Shown: positions 1 through 9,977, numbered from the stretch's first letter. The stretch is 64,000 nt of DNA from Devosia sp. (GCF_017744655.1 NZ_JAGIAW010000001.1:744001-808000), one strand, 5' to 3'. Translations and numbers: made by a program. The notes: generated by a model from the sequence alone, not told the origin.

Positions 1-7
1 TTTCTGA
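1..7 (+). CDS. possible last codons of cysD (partial, 3' end only)
   Basis: Bases 2-7 read Phe-stop in one frame. CysD proteins commonly end in Gly-Tyr-Phe, and cysD almost always sits directly upstream of cysN or cysNC, so this is probably the tail of the sulfate adenylyltransferase small subunit. Only one codon and the stop are visible, so the call rests on context. Confidence 0.35.
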
Positions 8-9
8 GT

Positions 10-1896
10 ATGACCCTCGCCATGGCCACGCCTGATACGAATCTCGACCTTTGGCTCGCCCAGCAGACCGACAAGTCGCTCCTGCGCTTCCTGACCTGCG
101 GCAGCGTTGATGACGGCAAATCTACCCTGATCGGCCGCCTGCTTTATGACAGCCAGCTCATTCTCGACGATCAACTCGCGAGCCTGAAAAAGGAAAGCCA
201 CAACCGTACGGTTGGCGATGAAGGTATCGACTTCTCGCTGCTGGTCGACGGCCTCGCCGCCGAACGCGAGCAGGGCATTACCATCGACGTGGCCTATCGG
301 TTCTTCTCGACCGACAAGCGCAAATTTATCGTCGCCGACACGCCAGGCCACGAGCAATATACCCGCAACATGGCGACCGGCGCCTCCAATGCCGACCTGG
401 CTTTGCTGCTGGTCGATGCGCGCAAGGGCCTTCTTACCCAAACCCGCCGCCACAGTTTTATTCTGTCGCTGGTGGGCGTGAAGCACGTGGTGCTCGTGGT
501 CAACAAGATCGATCTCGTTGGCTATGATCAGACGATCTTTGACCAGATCGAGGCTGATTATCGCGCCTTTGCCAAGGACCTGGGTTTTCAAACCCTGGCG
601 GCCGTGCCGGTGTCGGCTCTTCGTGGCGACAATATCCTTGCCAACAGCGACCGTATGCCCTGGTTCACGGGCGCGCCGCTTGTGCCCTATCTCGAAGCCA
701 TCGAAGTGGCGCAAGACAAGGCGGCGCAGCCGTTCCGTTTCCCGGTGCAATGGGTCAATCGCCCCAATCTCGATTTCCGCGGTTTCTCCGGCACCGTCGC
801 CTCGGGCGAAGTGAAGGTCGGCGATGACGTTCTGGTTGCCGCGTCACGCAAGCCGGCAAAGATTTCGCGGGTCGTCACCATGGACGGCGATCTCGACAGC
901 GCCGTTGCCGGGCAGGCGGTGACGCTGGTTCTCGATCGTGAAATCGACGTCTCGCGCGGCGATGTGCTCGCTCATCCTGGCACCGTTCCCGAATTTTCGA
1001 ACCAGTTCCAGGCGCGCCTTGTCTGGATGAACGACGAGCCGGCCTATCAGGGGCGTTCGTACCTTCTCAAGGTTGGCGCCCAGACCGTCCCTGCGACGAT
1101 CACGGACATAAAATTCCGCACCAATGTGAATACGCTCGAGCACGTGGCGGCGAACAAGCTCGACCTCAACGAGGTCGGCACCGTCACCATCGCGACCGAC
1201 CGCCCCATTGCCTTCGATCCCTATGCCGATAATCCGCTGACCGGCGGCTTTATTCTCATCGACCGGCTTTCCAATGCCACGCTGGCCGCCGGCACAATCT
1301 CGTTCGGCCTGCGGCGCGCGCAGAACCTGACCTACCAGTCATTTGACGTGAACCGTCAGGTTCGTGCGGAGCAGAAGGGGCAGGAAGCGCAGATCGTCTG
1401 GTTCACCGGCCTTTCGGGTTCGGGCAAGTCGACCATCGCCAACCTCCTCGAAAAGCGCCTGACGTCTGAAGGCCGGCACTGCTATATCCTCGATGGCGAC
1501 AATGTGCGCCACGGGCTCAACAAGGATCTGGGCTTTACCGAAGCGGCGCGCGTCGAAAACATTCGCCGCGTGGCGGAAGTGGCAAAGCTCATGGCCGATG
1601 CCGGCTTGATCGTGCTGGTGTCGTTCATCTCACCGTTCGAGAAGGAACGCCAACTAGCGCGCGAAATCGCCGGCGATATCCGCTTCACGGAAGTCTACGT
1701 GGACACACCGTTGGCCGTGGCGGAGCAGCGCGACCCCAAGGGGCTCTACGCCAAGGCACGCCGCGGCGAGATCAAGAATTTCACCGGCATCGACAGCCCG
1801 TTCGAAGTGCCGAGCGCGCCCGATGTGACATTGCATGGCGGTCAGGAAGAGCCCGCTGCCATGGCCGACAAGCTGCACGACTGGCTCAAAATCTGA
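10..1896 (+). CDS. cysNC: bifunctional sulfate adenylyltransferase subunit 1 / adenylylsulfate kinase (CysNC)
   Basis: The enzyme activates sulfate in the cytoplasm. The CysN GTPase half, with CysD, makes adenosine 5'-phosphosulfate from ATP and sulfate; the CysC half phosphorylates it to PAPS for cysteine synthesis or sulfotransfer. The 628-residue protein has an elongation-factor-like GTPase domain with a P-loop at residues 31-39 (GSVDDGKST), then DTPGHEQY and NKID motifs. A second P-loop at 467-475 (GLSGSGKST) starts the kinase domain, followed by the DGDNVRHGL motif. The length matches fused CysNC/NodQ proteins. The start could be base 10 or the ATG at 22. It follows the probable cysD stop by two bases, so the two are likely cotranscribed. 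Confidence 0.96.
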   Translation: MTLAMATPDTNLDLWLAQQTDKSLLRFLTCGSVDDGKSTLIGRLLYDSQLILDDQLASLKKESHNRTVGDEGIDFSLLVDGLAAEREQGITIDVAYRFFSTDKRKFIVADTPGHEQYTRNMATGASNADLALLLVDARKGLLTQTRRHSFILSLVGVKHVVLVVNKIDLVGYDQTIFDQIEADYRAFAKDLGFQTLAAVPVSALRGDNILANSDRMPWFTGAPLVPYLEAIEVAQDKAAQPFRFPVQWVNRPNLDFRGFSGTVASGEVKVGDDVLVAASRKPAKISRVVTMDGDLDSAVAGQAVTLVLDREIDVSRGDVLAHPGTVPEFSNQFQARLVWMNDEPAYQGRSYLLKVGAQTVPATITDIKFRTNVNTLEHVAANKLDLNEVGTVTIATDRPIAFDPYADNPLTGGFILIDRLSNATLAAGTISFGLRRAQNLTYQSFDVNRQVRAEQKGQEAQIVWFTGLSGSGKSTIANLLEKRLTSEGRHCYILDGDNVRHGLNKDLGFTEAARVENIRRVAEVAKLMADAGLIVLVSFISPFEKERQLAREIAGDIRFTEVYVDTPLAVAEQRDPKGLYAKARRGEIKNFTGIDSPFEVPSAPDVTLHGGQEEPAAMADKLHDWLKI

Positions 1897-1900
1897 CGCT

Positions 1901-3142
1901 TCAGCCTGCTGTGCCGGCCCGCTCGGTGCTCGGCAAGGGGGCGAAGTCGACCTGGTCGATGTCATTGAGGGTCTTCATCAGAAGACCCTTGAAGATGGGC
2001 TCCGTTTCATCGCGATGCGCGATGATATTGGGAGCGCCATTGATGCTGCCGACCAGCGAGGTTTTTATGGCCTGATCGATTTCCGGGCGCATGAGTTCAA
2101 GCGCACGGGCGCCGGGGCCGACGATGAGGATATGCGAGGGATCGTAGATTGCCAGCAGGCGGCTGAGCCCAAAACCTATGGCGCGCCCGGCAAGATTGAA
2201 GGCGTGTGTCGCGCTGCGGTCGCCGGATTCAGCACGCTGCATCAGCATTTCATATTGCTGGGCCGGCACGGCCGGAGCAGGGGGCGCGGTTTCCGGCACG
2301 GAATAGGCGTTGCGGAGCACGGCATAGTCCGCAGCATAGGCTTCAATACAGCCCCGCATGCCGCAGCGGCAGAGTGCGCCATTGGGAACGTGATTCATAT
2401 GGCCGAACTCGGTGGCGCCCTCGTCGCCCCGCCCCATGATCTGTCCCCGGAACGTAACGCCCATCGCCACTGTAGAGCCCACGAAGACCGTAGCGACGCT
2501 CGCTTCATGCAGGGCTGGATCGAGCCAGCGAGCGCCCTCCGCCAGGAGGCGTCCACGCTTGTGTAATGTCACCGGCAGGCCGCGCGCCTCCGAAAGCTCG
2601 GTTGCGAAGGGTGCGCCGGCAAGGTGCTGGATCGGCGACCAGCGCAAGCCGCGACCGTCACGTTCCAAAATGCCCTGGACCGAAATAGCAACGCGCCGAA
2701 GTGTTTTTTGAGCGGCGGGCGTGCGCGCAAGTAGGGCATCGAGACGATCGGACAGGAATCGGCAGGGCGCGATACCGGCAAAGGTGGTTGGCGTCAGGTC
2801 GGTTTCGATACGGTCAACCAGCACGCCGCCATAGTCGATCAACGACAGCCGCGCTCGATTGACGTCGAGTTCGAAGAGCGCGGCATGGGCGGCGTTGCGG
2901 GCAAAGTTGACAAAGGTCGCGGGTCGGCCACGCGCTCGGCCATCGGGCCGGTCGGCGATCAACTCGGCGACCAGTCCTTGCGATAGCAAATCCGACATGA
3001 TTGCAGTCATGCTGGCGTGGCTAAGCCCGGTGAGGCTGGCGAGGGCCGTACGCGATTGCGCGCCCTGCATACGCAGGGCACTCAAGACCAGTCCACGGTT
3101 TTGCCGCCGGACGCTGTCGCTATCGCTGACGGTTCGCGTCAA
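1901..3142 (-). CDS. ROK family transcriptional regulator (XylR/NagC type)
   Basis: This is a 413-residue regulator. Residues about 10-70 form a winged helix-turn-helix (RRQNRGLVLSALR, then an SHASMT recognition region), and the rest is a ROK sugar-kinase-like domain. The ROK zinc motif CxCGxxGCxE is present as CRCGMRGCIE near residue 256. Such proteins repress sugar operons and release DNA on binding a sugar. It is divergent from xylF, and the 220-base gap holds a perfect palindrome at 3267-3286, so it most likely controls the xylose transporter. The sugar ligand is inferred from context only. Confidence 0.9.
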   Translation of the reverse strand: MTRTVSDSDSVRRQNRGLVLSALRMQGAQSRTALASLTGLSHASMTAIMSDLLSQGLVAELIADRPDGRARGRPATFVNFARNAAHAALFELDVNRARLSLIDYGGVLVDRIETDLTPTTFAGIAPCRFLSDRLDALLARTPAAQKTLRRVAISVQGILERDGRGLRWSPIQHLAGAPFATELSEARGLPVTLHKRGRLLAEGARWLDPALHEASVATVFVGSTVAMGVTFRGQIMGRGDEGATEFGHMNHVPNGALCRCGMRGCIEAYAADYAVLRNAYSVPETAPPAPAVPAQQYEMLMQRAESGDRSATHAFNLAGRAIGFGLSRLLAIYDPSHILIVGPGARALELMRPEIDQAIKTSLVGSINGAPNIIAHRDETEPIFKGLLMKTLNDIDQVDFAPLPSTERAGTAG

Positions 3143-3266
3143 GCAGTCAACTCCCTCACTCCCGAGGCCAAGACATCAAAGCTGCCGCTTCGACGCAACC
3201 TTGAATTTGTTCGGCACTCGAAATTGACGTTGACACGTCCCGATCCGCCATGCGACTTCTTTTTTC

Positions 3267-3286
3267 GAGCATTGAAAATAATGCTC
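3267..3286. promoter_or_regulatory. palindromic operator candidate between ROK regulator and xylF
   Basis: GAGCATT, a 6-base AT-rich spacer, then AATGCTC form a perfect 7-bp inverted repeat. It sits 80 bases before xylF and 125 bases before the divergent regulator. Position and symmetry suit a dimeric ROK repressor. No convincing -35/-10 pair was identified around it. Confidence 0.6.
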
Positions 3287-3365
3287 TAGTGCGTACCCGC
3301 CTGCCTAGGGATGTGAAGGCTGCGGATGGCATTCTGGGCCTGAATGGCCCGTTGGGAGGACATTG

Positions 3366-4403
3366 ATGAATAAGCTCTTTGCAGCGGTCTTGCTTGCCTC
3401 GACCGTGTTGACCGGTGCCGCCCTGGCACAGGATAAAATCGTCGTCGGCGTTTCCTGGAACAACTTCCAGGAAGAACGTTGGAAAACTGACGAAGCCGCG
3501 ATCAAGACCGCTCTCGAAGCGGCTGGCGCTGAGTATATTTCGGCAGACGCCCAGTCGTCCGCTTCCAAGCAGCTCACCGACATTGAAAGCCTGATCAGCC
3601 AGGGTGCAACCGCGCTGATCGTTCTGGCTCAGGACAGCGAAGCCATTGGCCCTGCCGTTGCAGCGGCCGTCGCCGAAGGTATTCCGGTGGTGGGTTATGA
3701 CCGACTGATCGAGAACCCCGACGCCTTCTACCTGACCTTTGATAACAAGGAAGTCGGGCGCATGCAGGCTCAGGGCGTGTTCGACGTAAAGCCCGAAGGC
3801 AACTACGTCTTCATCAAGGGCAACTCGGCCGACCCCAATGCCGACTTCCTGTTTGCCGGCCAGATGGAAGTGCTGAAGGCCGCCATCGATTCCGGCGCCA
3901 TCAAGAATGTTGGCGAAGCCTATACCGACAACTGGAACCCGGAAGTCGCCCAGGCGAACATGGAACAGTTCCTGACGGCGAATAACAACGAAGTCGACGC
4001 TGTCGTCGCTTCCAACGACGGTACTGCAGGCGGCGCCATTGCGGCACTGGCTGCCCAGGGTCTCGCTGGTTCCGTACCGGTCTCCGGCCAGGATGGTGAC
4101 CACGCCGCCCTCAACCGCATTGCCCTTGGCACGCAGACCGTTTCAGTCTGGAAGGACGCGCGCGAACTCGGCAAAAAGGCAGCGGAGATCGCAGTTGAAC
4201 TGGGCGGCGGTACGGCTCTCGATGCTGTCACCGGCGCAACTAAGTTCTCGGATGGCCCGAAGGGCGTCGAAATGAACGCTGTGCTACTCCCGCCGATCCC
4301 GATTACCCAGGAAAACCTCAACGTCGTGATCGACGCTGGTTGGGTATCCAAGGACGTTGTGTGCCAGGGCGTCGCAGCAGGTACTGTTGCCGCCTGTAAC
4401 TGA
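3366..4403 (+). CDS. xylF: D-xylose-type ABC transporter substrate-binding protein (XylF)
   Basis: Periplasmic sugar-binding protein that captures the sugar and delivers it to XylH/XylG. Residues 1-22 are a signal peptide ending ALA before QDK. The mature part is a type I periplasmic-binding fold ([26 protein letters not shown] near residue 240) that closely resembles XylF rather than ribose- or galactose-binding proteins. ATG 3366 is chosen because GGAGGA ends five bases before it; the in-frame TTG at 3363 is less likely. An 87-base gap with a strong hairpin separates it from xylH. The exact pentose bound is not provable from sequence. Confidence 0.92.
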   Translation: MNKLFAAVLLASTVLTGAALAQDKIVVGVSWNNFQEERWKTDEAAIKTALEAAGAEYISADAQSSASKQLTDIESLISQGATALIVLAQDSEAIGPAVAAAVAEGIPVVGYDRLIENPDAFYLTFDNKEVGRMQAQGVFDVKPEGNYVFIKGNSADPNADFLFAGQMEVLKAAIDSGAIKNVGEAYTDNWNPEVAQANMEQFLTANNNEVDAVVASNDGTAGGAIAALAAQGLAGSVPVSGQDGDHAALNRIALGTQTVSVWKDARELGKKAAEIAVELGGGTALDAVTGATKFSDGPKGVEMNAVLLPPIPITQENLNVVIDAGWVSKDVVCQGVAAGTVAACN

Positions 4404-4445
4404 GCCCATAAAAGGCTAAACTGGTTGCCTGATAGCAACCGGACT

Positions 4446-4470
4446 GCGCCCCGGCTTCGTGCCGGGGCGC
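4446..4470 (+). other. strong intercistronic hairpin between xylF and xylH
   Basis: A perfect 10-bp stem (GCGCCCCGGC / GCCGGGGCGC) has a TTCGT loop and is followed by CGTTTCC rather than a long T-run. In binding-protein operons such hairpins commonly protect the upstream message or partly terminate, so that binding protein is made in excess. That role is inferred here. Confidence 0.7.
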
Positions 4471-4490
4471 CGTTTCCACGGGAGACCTGA

Positions 4491-5810
4491 ATGGCTGACC
4501 AACACGCCATTTCCACGCCAGCCCATCCGAGCACATTCACGCAGAATCCCATTCAGCGCTTCCTCATCGCGACTGAGGTGGATACGCGCCTCCTGGGCAT
4601 GATTGGCGCTTTGGCGATCATCTGGATCGGCTTCAATATCTTTTCCGGCGGCCTGTTCCTGACCCCGCGCAACCTCTGGAACCTGTCTGTGCAGACGGCT
4701 TCAGTGGCCGTGATGGTCACCGGCATGGTGCTGGTTATCGTCACCCGCAATATCGACCTTTCCGTGGGCTCGATCCTTGGCGTGGTCGGCATGGTCATGG
4801 GCGTCATGCAGACGCAGATTCTGCCGGTGCAGCTGGGCCTCGGGCTCGGTCACCCGCTCATCTGGAGCTTGTCGCTTTTGGCGGGGCTCGTCGTCGGCGT
4901 CGGTATCGGTGCCTTGCAGGGCACGATCATCGCTTATCTGCGCGTTCCGGCTTTCATCGTTACGCTCGGCGGTTACCTCGTCTGGCGCGGTGCCGCCTGG
5001 TGGGTCACCATGGGCCGCACCGTTGCCCCCATGGATCAGACTTTCCAACTGATCGGCGGCGGCCCGGCGGGCTCGATTGGTTTCACCTGGAGCTGGATCG
5101 TTGGAGCCGTCGCCTGCGCGGCCATCGTCGCGGGGCTTTATTTCGGCCGACGGCAACGTCGTCGCTTCAATTTTCCGCAGCGTCCGCTTTGGGCGGAGGC
5201 CTCGCTGGCTGTTCTTGGCTGTGGCGCAACCATCGGGGCGATCTGGGTGGCGAATGCCTATCCCTGGCCCGTGCGCATTGCTGAAAACTACGCCAAAGCC
5301 AACAGCATCGCCGTGCCGGAAAGCGGTCTCTTCATCTCCCATGGCATCGCCGTGCCCGTTCTGATCGCCGTGGGGGTAGGGGTGTTCATGACCTTCCTCA
5401 CCATGCGGACCCGCTTTGGCCGCTATGTCTATGCTATGGGCGGCAATCCGGAAGCGGCGGAACTGGCCGGTATCAATACGCGCTGGGTCACCGTCAAGAT
5501 ATTTATGCTCATGGGCGGCCTCTGCGCCATCGCGGCGGCCATTTCGAGCGCGCGCCTCAATGCGGCGACCAATGCCCTTGGCACGCTCGACGAACTCTAC
5601 GTGATCGCGGCAGCCGTCATCGGCGGCACGTCTCTGGCCGGTGGCGTTGGCACCATTGCCGGCGCATTGCTCGGCGCCGTGGTCATGCAATCGCTGCAAT
5701 CCGGCATGGTGCTGATGGGGCTCGATAGTCCGCTTCAGTCCATCGTTGTCGGCATTGTTCTGGTTTTCGCGGTGTGGCTCGACACGCTCTACCGCCGGAA
5801 TAAGCACTAG
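4491..5810 (+). CDS. xylH: sugar ABC transporter permease (XylH)
   Basis: Inner-membrane permease of the xylose-type importer. The 439-residue protein is very hydrophobic, with about ten to twelve predicted membrane segments and the RbsC/XylH signature [15 protein letters not shown] near residue 85. A late region [22 protein letters not shown] contains the conserved G-I-N(T) cytoplasmic loop that contacts the ATPase. The length suits XylH, which is longer than RbsC. ATG 4491 follows GGGAG. The stop overlaps the ribosome-binding site of xylG, so translation is probably coupled. Confidence 0.93.
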   Translation: MADQHAISTPAHPSTFTQNPIQRFLIATEVDTRLLGMIGALAIIWIGFNIFSGGLFLTPRNLWNLSVQTASVAVMVTGMVLVIVTRNIDLSVGSILGVVGMVMGVMQTQILPVQLGLGLGHPLIWSLSLLAGLVVGVGIGALQGTIIAYLRVPAFIVTLGGYLVWRGAAWWVTMGRTVAPMDQTFQLIGGGPAGSIGFTWSWIVGAVACAAIVAGLYFGRRQRRRFNFPQRPLWAEASLAVLGCGATIGAIWVANAYPWPVRIAENYAKANSIAVPESGLFISHGIAVPVLIAVGVGVFMTFLTMRTRFGRYVYAMGGNPEAAELAGINTRWVTVKIFMLMGGLCAIAAAISSARLNAATNALGTLDELYVIAAAVIGGTSLAGGVGTIAGALLGAVVMQSLQSGMVLMGLDSPLQSIVVGIVLVFAVWLDTLYRRNKH

Positions 5811-5821
5811 GAGTGCCCGCC

Positions 5822-6604
5822 ATGCTGGATGCCAGCACACCCCTGGTCGAAATGACCGATATCTCCATCGCCTTCGGTGGTATCAAGGCTGTCGATCACG
5901 CCTCGATCAACCTTCACCGCGGCGAGGTTGTTGGCCTCCTGGGCCACAATGGTGCGGGAAAATCGACGCTGATCAAGATCCTCTCGGGCGCCTACAAGCG
6001 CGATGCCGGCGATATCAAGATCAATGGCGAACCTGCCTCGATCAGCAATCCGCGCGATGCCAAGGCCTATGGTATCGAAACGATCTACCAGCAGCTTGCC
6101 GTTGCCGACAATGTCGACGCTGCGGCCAACCTCTTCCTTGGCCGCGAACTGGTAACCCCGATCGGTACCCTCGACGATGCCGCCATGGAATCGCGAGCCC
6201 GGGAAGTAATGGGGCGCCTCAACCCCAATTTCCGCCGCTTCAAGGAGCCGGTGAAAGCCCTTTCCGGCGGGCAGCGCCAATCGGTGGCCATTGCCCGGGC
6301 CATTCTCTTCAATGCCCGCATCCTCGTGATGGACGAGCCGACTGCCGCTCTTGGACCGCAGGAAACAGCGCAAGTCGGGGAACTGATCAAGCAGCTCAAG
6401 TCCGAAGGCATCGGCATCTTCCTCATCAGCCATGATATCCACGACGTCTTCGACCTCGCAGACAGGCTGGTGGTGATGAAGAATGGCCAGGTCGTGGGCG
6501 AGGCGCGCACCAGCGATGTCACCAAGGACGAAGTTCTGGGCATGATCATCATGGGCAAGGTACCGTCGGGCGCGAAGCCGGGACCGGGAGCCATTAGCGG
6601 TTAA
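5822..6604 (+). CDS. xylG: sugar ABC transporter ATP-binding protein, single-domain (XylG-like)
   Basis: ATPase that powers XylFH import. The 260-residue protein has one nucleotide-binding domain with Walker [10 protein letters not shown], signature LSGGQRQ, Walker [12 protein letters not shown] and the switch histidine in LISHD. E. coli XylG carries two fused domains of about 510 residues; this one stops after the first, as is known for many alphaproteobacterial carbohydrate importers, so it probably works as a homodimer. ATG 5822 is preferred over GTG 5813 because AGGAG lies eight bases upstream of it. Third gene of the xylFHG operon. Confidence 0.9.
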   Translation: MLDASTPLVEMTDISIAFGGIKAVDHASINLHRGEVVGLLGHNGAGKSTLIKILSGAYKRDAGDIKINGEPASISNPRDAKAYGIETIYQQLAVADNVDAAANLFLGRELVTPIGTLDDAAMESRAREVMGRLNPNFRRFKEPVKALSGGQRQSVAIARAILFNARILVMDEPTAALGPQETAQVGELIKQLKSEGIGIFLISHDIHDVFDLADRLVVMKNGQVVGEARTSDVTKDEVLGMIIMGKVPSGAKPGPGAISG

Positions 6605-6612
6605 CGGCGTTT

Positions 6613-6635
6613 CCTCCGCGATGAATTTGCGGAGG
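6613..6635 (+). promoter_or_regulatory. hairpin covering the ribosome-binding site of the DUF1345 gene
   Basis: CCTCCGC (6613-6619) pairs with GCGGAGG (6629-6635) across a 9-base loop. The 3' arm contains the GGAGG Shine-Dalgarno sequence for the ATG at 6645. The structure lies between the xylG stop and the next start, so it could reduce translation or act as a weak terminator after xylG; there is no T-run. Confidence 0.6.
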
Positions 6636-6644
6636 AGCCCTCGA

Positions 6645-7331
6645 ATGCCGGAACAGACGAAGCGCAACCTGCGTATGGTTGCCGTGGGGCATGTCATGCC
6701 GCGACATGCCCCGTTCTATTTCGGTCTGCTGTTGGGTCTGGTCGGGCTGGCCGTATCATTTCTGCTGGTGCCGAAGTATGCCGTGAGCCTGGGCGCCAAC
6801 TGCCTCTTCGCCGGCTACCTGATCCTGGCCTTTCTCAAGCTGCCGCATCTGACGGCCGACTATCTGCATGAGCACGCCCGCGAGGAGGACACGCCGGGCA
6901 CAGGCATCCTGCTGATTGTCCTCATCGTCATTGTGGCTTCAGTGGTCTCGCTGTTCCTCGCGCTCGACCAGGACGGCGGCACGGAGCCCGGCGAGATCAT
7001 CGCCAGCATCGCATCGGTCATTCTGGGATGGTTCACGGTGCAGGTCATGGGTGCGCTGCACTATGCCTATGAATATTATCAGGTGCCTGATCGGCCGCGG
7101 AGCAAGAAGGTCGAGGGAGGGCTCGATTTTCCGGGCGACGAAGATCCCGACGGCGTGGCCTTTCTCTACTTCTCATTCACGGTCGGCACGTCAGTTGCCA
7201 CCTCGGACACCAAGGTTTCGAGCAATGCCATGCGCCGCAGGGTGATGGTTCACCTGATCTTTTCGCACTTTTACAACACGATCCTCCTCGCCGCCGCGGT
7301 CAATGTGCTGATTGGCGCCGGGCAGGGGTGA
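6645..7331 (+). CDS. DUF1345 family membrane protein
   Basis: A 228-residue membrane protein with about five hydrophobic segments ([39 protein letters not shown] and others). The conserved block [32 protein letters not shown] near residues 165-200 is typical of DUF1345. The function of the family is unknown. Start 6645 is chosen because GGAGGA lies eight bases before it; an upstream ATG at 6621 has no ribosome-binding site. It follows xylG by 40 bases but is not a usual member of sugar operons. Confidence 0.85.
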   Translation: MPEQTKRNLRMVAVGHVMPRHAPFYFGLLLGLVGLAVSFLLVPKYAVSLGANCLFAGYLILAFLKLPHLTADYLHEHAREEDTPGTGILLIVLIVIVASVVSLFLALDQDGGTEPGEIIASIASVILGWFTVQVMGALHYAYEYYQVPDRPRSKKVEGGLDFPGDEDPDGVAFLYFSFTVGTSVATSDTKVSSNAMRRRVMVHLIFSHFYNTILLAAAVNVLIGAGQG

Positions 7332-7442
7332 CAAGCCTTCGGCGAGAACTGAACGAAGCGTTTTCCAAAGCTTTGGGAAATTCGTTCCACGTCGACAATC
7401 CTGTTGCATCGCCCCGAGAGGTCAAATAGGTACAGACGCAGA

Positions 7443-7516
7443 GGCCGCGTGGCGGAGTGGTTACGCAGCGGATTGCAAATCCGTGCACTCCGGTTCGATT
7501 CCGGACGCGGCCTCCA
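7443..7516 (+). tRNA. tRNA-Cys (anticodon GCA)
   Basis: A complete 74-base cloverleaf can be folded. Acceptor stem GGCCGCG (7443-7449) pairs with CGCGGCC (7506-7512), followed by T and an encoded CCA. The anticodon loop TTGCAAA gives GCA at 7475-7477, and a GGTTCGATT T-loop follows. The variable arm is short, which excludes Ser and Leu. Confidence 0.97.
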
Positions 7517-7653
7517 GTTCCCCAAAATTTTTGTCAGCCCTCGCGCCCAATTTTCTGGGCGTGTTTCGCAATCGCTTTGCGGCATGGCTTGCCAGTTGAT
7601 CGGCTCGTCTATATTCACGTCCAGCATATGAATGGGCGTCGGAACGCTGGCTG

Positions 7654-8304
7654 ATGGATGAATATCGAAGCGCAAGAATGGCTATGATCGATAGCCAGTT
7701 GCGCACCAGCGGCGTCACGGAGCGTCGGCTGCTTGCCGCCATTGCAGAAGTGCCGCGCGAAATTTTCGTCGCCGACGGGCGCAAGCCGGTTGCGTATGTG
7801 GATGACCTGCAACCGCTGGCCTCCGGGCAACGCTTCATTCTTTCCCCTGCACATTTTGGGCGTATCGCGCAGCTTGCGGAGATCGCGGACAATAGCCGCG
7901 TTCTCGATGTCGGGGCCGCGAGCGGCTATTCCACTGCGGTACTGGCAGGTGTCGCAGCGCAGGTTGTCGGTGTCGAATTCGACGCCGACCTTGCCTCTCG
8001 CGCCAACACGCATCTAGCTCAGCTTGGAATCGAAAACGCCCGGGTGATTGCCGGCAGCATAGAAGCGGTCGGCGAAGAGTCTTTTGACGCCATCGTGGTC
8101 GAAGGTGCGGTGGACGCTGAACCCGATGATCTCATTGGGCTGCTGGCTCGGGGCGGACGGTTGGTTGTGCCGATTCTGCAACGGGGCATCGCGGTCATCC
8201 ATGTTTTCCAGCGACACAACGATAGCGTAATGTTCACGTCAGAGTTCGATGCAACCATGCCGCGCTTGTGGAGCTGGGCGCAAAAGGACGAATTCGTTTT
8301 CTAG
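7654..8304 (+). CDS. protein-L-isoaspartate O-methyltransferase-like protein
   Basis: A 216-residue SAM-dependent methyltransferase-fold protein of the PCMT family, which methylates isoaspartyl residues so damaged proteins can be repaired. The opening ARMAMIDSQLRTSGVTERRLLAAI and the block SPAHFGRIAQLAEI, then the SAM motif VLDVGAASGYSTAVL at about residues 84-98, support the family. It lacks parts of canonical Pcm and belongs to the subgroup typically found just upstream of tolC in alphaproteobacteria, as here. Its substrate is therefore uncertain. ATG 7654 matches the conserved N-terminus. Confidence 0.85.
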   Translation: MDEYRSARMAMIDSQLRTSGVTERRLLAAIAEVPREIFVADGRKPVAYVDDLQPLASGQRFILSPAHFGRIAQLAEIADNSRVLDVGAASGYSTAVLAGVAAQVVGVEFDADLASRANTHLAQLGIENARVIAGSIEAVGEESFDAIVVEGAVDAEPDDLIGLLARGGRLVVPILQRGIAVIHVFQRHNDSVMFTSEFDATMPRLWSWAQKDEFVF

Positions 8305-8435
8305 CGGTCGATTTGTTGCCAAACGGCCACGGGTTGAAACGAAGCGTACGTTAAATTTTGATAGGCATGGGTATGGTTGGTTGTAGACCCCATATGCCGG
8401 GCGTATTGGTAATAGGGTCGGAATGCGGGGTACCT

Positions 8436-9791
8436 ATGGTAAATAAGTTCGTGACGGCGAGCGCGGTCGCCATTCTCTTGGCGCTGGGGGCGGCCGGCGG
8501 GGCACAGGCCCAGTCGATCACCCAGGCGTTGACCGCTGCCTATGATCACGCGCCGGACCTGCAGGCGGCTTTGCTTGAAGCAAAGGCCTCGGCCGAGAAT
8601 ATTGCGCTGGCCAAGTCGGCGATGCTTCCAACGATCGGTGCAGAGGTGGGGGGCAACCAGAGCTGGAGCTTGGTTGGCGGACAATTCAGCGGTAATCCCA
8701 CAATCACGACCGGCATTGGTTATAACCAGACCATCTTCGATAATTTCAAGACCGAAGCGCAGATCGAGTCGGCTCGTGCTGCCGCTGAACTCGCCGAATA
8801 TCAGATCCGCAATTCGGAACAGAATGTCCTGCTTTCGGTCGTGCAGGCCTATATGAACGTGCTGAGCGGCCGGCAACTCGTTGCCCTGCGCGAAGAAAAT
8901 ACCCGGTTTTTCCAGGCTCAGCTGCAGTCAGCTCAGGATCGGCTGGATGTGGGTGAGGGCACACGCATAGACGTTGCCCAGGCCCAGGCGCGTCTTGCTC
9001 AGGGTGAGGCTTCCTATCGTGCTGCGCTCAGCACGCTGGAAACCAGTCAGGCGACTTTTCAGCGCCTCGTGGGTGTGCGACCGCAGCAACTCAATTCTTC
9101 GCACAACTATGCGCGATTGATCCCGAGTTCCCTTGACGCGGCTCTGGCAGAAGCCGAGGTTGGCCATCCCGCCATCATGATGTCCAAGGCTGCGATCCGG
9201 GCCGCGCAGGCCGGGACGGATGCAGCCGAGGCCGCGTTTGGGCCGACTGCCTCGATTTCTGGCCAAGTTGGCAGCAGTTGGACCAATGGCGTCAGGCCTG
9301 ATGGACTCAGTGGTTCGTTCGGCTTCAAGGTCTCTGTGCCAATCTATGCCGGTGGTGCAATCGGCGCTGGCGTGCGCAAGGCAAATCTCGGGCAGATCAA
9401 GTCCGAGGTGGAAGCCATGTCCACCTACGACCAGGTCCGCGAGGCCGTCATTTCCGCCTGGGCAGGTATCCAGAGTGCCGATGCACAGATTCAGGCTGCG
9501 CAGGCCGCCGTGCAGGCCGGCACGACAGTGCTTGATGGCACGATCCAGGAGCGCGACCTGGGCACCAGCACCACGCTCGACGTGCTGAATTCGCAGGCAG
9601 AACTGACCAGCGCCAAGGAAGGCCTGATCAATGCCCAGACCTCTAAAGTGGTCGCGACCTTCTCGCTGCTCTCGGCTATGGGGCGCCTGACGGCGTCCAA
9701 TCTCGGCCTGCCTGTTACCGTCAAGTCTGCGGTCAACTACACGCAGGCCGTCGAGGACGTCTGGCAGGAATTGCGCACCGTCGCCGAGTAA
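8436..9791 (+). CDS. tolC: TolC family outer-membrane efflux protein
   Basis: Trimeric outer-membrane channel that works with inner-membrane pumps or type I secretion systems. Start 8436 gives a 451-residue precursor with signal peptide MVNKFVTASAVAILLALGAA ending AQA before QSITQ; the longer in-frame extension to 8358 has no leader character. Two long helical halves rich in Gln, Ala and Glu (ARLAQGEASYRAALSTLETSQATFQRLVG; QAELTSAKEGLINAQTSKV) and the NLG-LP motif near the end are typical. A strong terminator at 9812-9845 closes the unit. No partner pump gene is adjacent. Confidence 0.93.
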   Translation: MVNKFVTASAVAILLALGAAGGAQAQSITQALTAAYDHAPDLQAALLEAKASAENIALAKSAMLPTIGAEVGGNQSWSLVGGQFSGNPTITTGIGYNQTIFDNFKTEAQIESARAAAELAEYQIRNSEQNVLLSVVQAYMNVLSGRQLVALREENTRFFQAQLQSAQDRLDVGEGTRIDVAQAQARLAQGEASYRAALSTLETSQATFQRLVGVRPQQLNSSHNYARLIPSSLDAALAEAEVGHPAIMMSKAAIRAAQAGTDAAEAAFGPTASISGQVGSSWTNGVRPDGLSGSFGFKVSVPIYAGGAIGAGVRKANLGQIKSEVEAMSTYDQVREAVISAWAGIQSADAQIQAAQAAVQAGTTVLDGTIQERDLGTSTTLDVLNSQAELTSAKEGLINAQTSKVVATFSLLSAMGRLTASNLGLPVTVKSAVNYTQAVEDVWQELRTVAE

Positions 9792-9811
9792 TTTTTACAG
9801 CAAATCCAAAT

Positions 9812-9845
9812 CTTGTGGCCGGGCCTGTCCCGGCCACAAGTTTTT
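9812..9845 (+). terminator. Rho-independent terminator after tolC
   Basis: Perfect 12-bp stem CTTGTGGCCGGG / CCCGGCCACAAG with a CCTGT loop, directly followed by five Ts. Confidence 0.93.
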
Positions 9846-9977
9846 GTGGAAGTTGTCGGACGTGGCGTCCTGTGGATTCCTAAGCCCAGCAGAACCGGTT
9901 AAGGTGTAGGTAACGAATCGGGTTGGGTGGCATGCGGATGCCCTCTCGAGCGTCGCGCATGAGTTGAAGAGGCACTT

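Noticed and set aside
1835-2566. Plus-strand open frame of 243 codons overlapping the ROK gene
   Set aside because: It is antisense to a gene with clear ROK motifs, has no recognisable domain, and starts inside cysNC.
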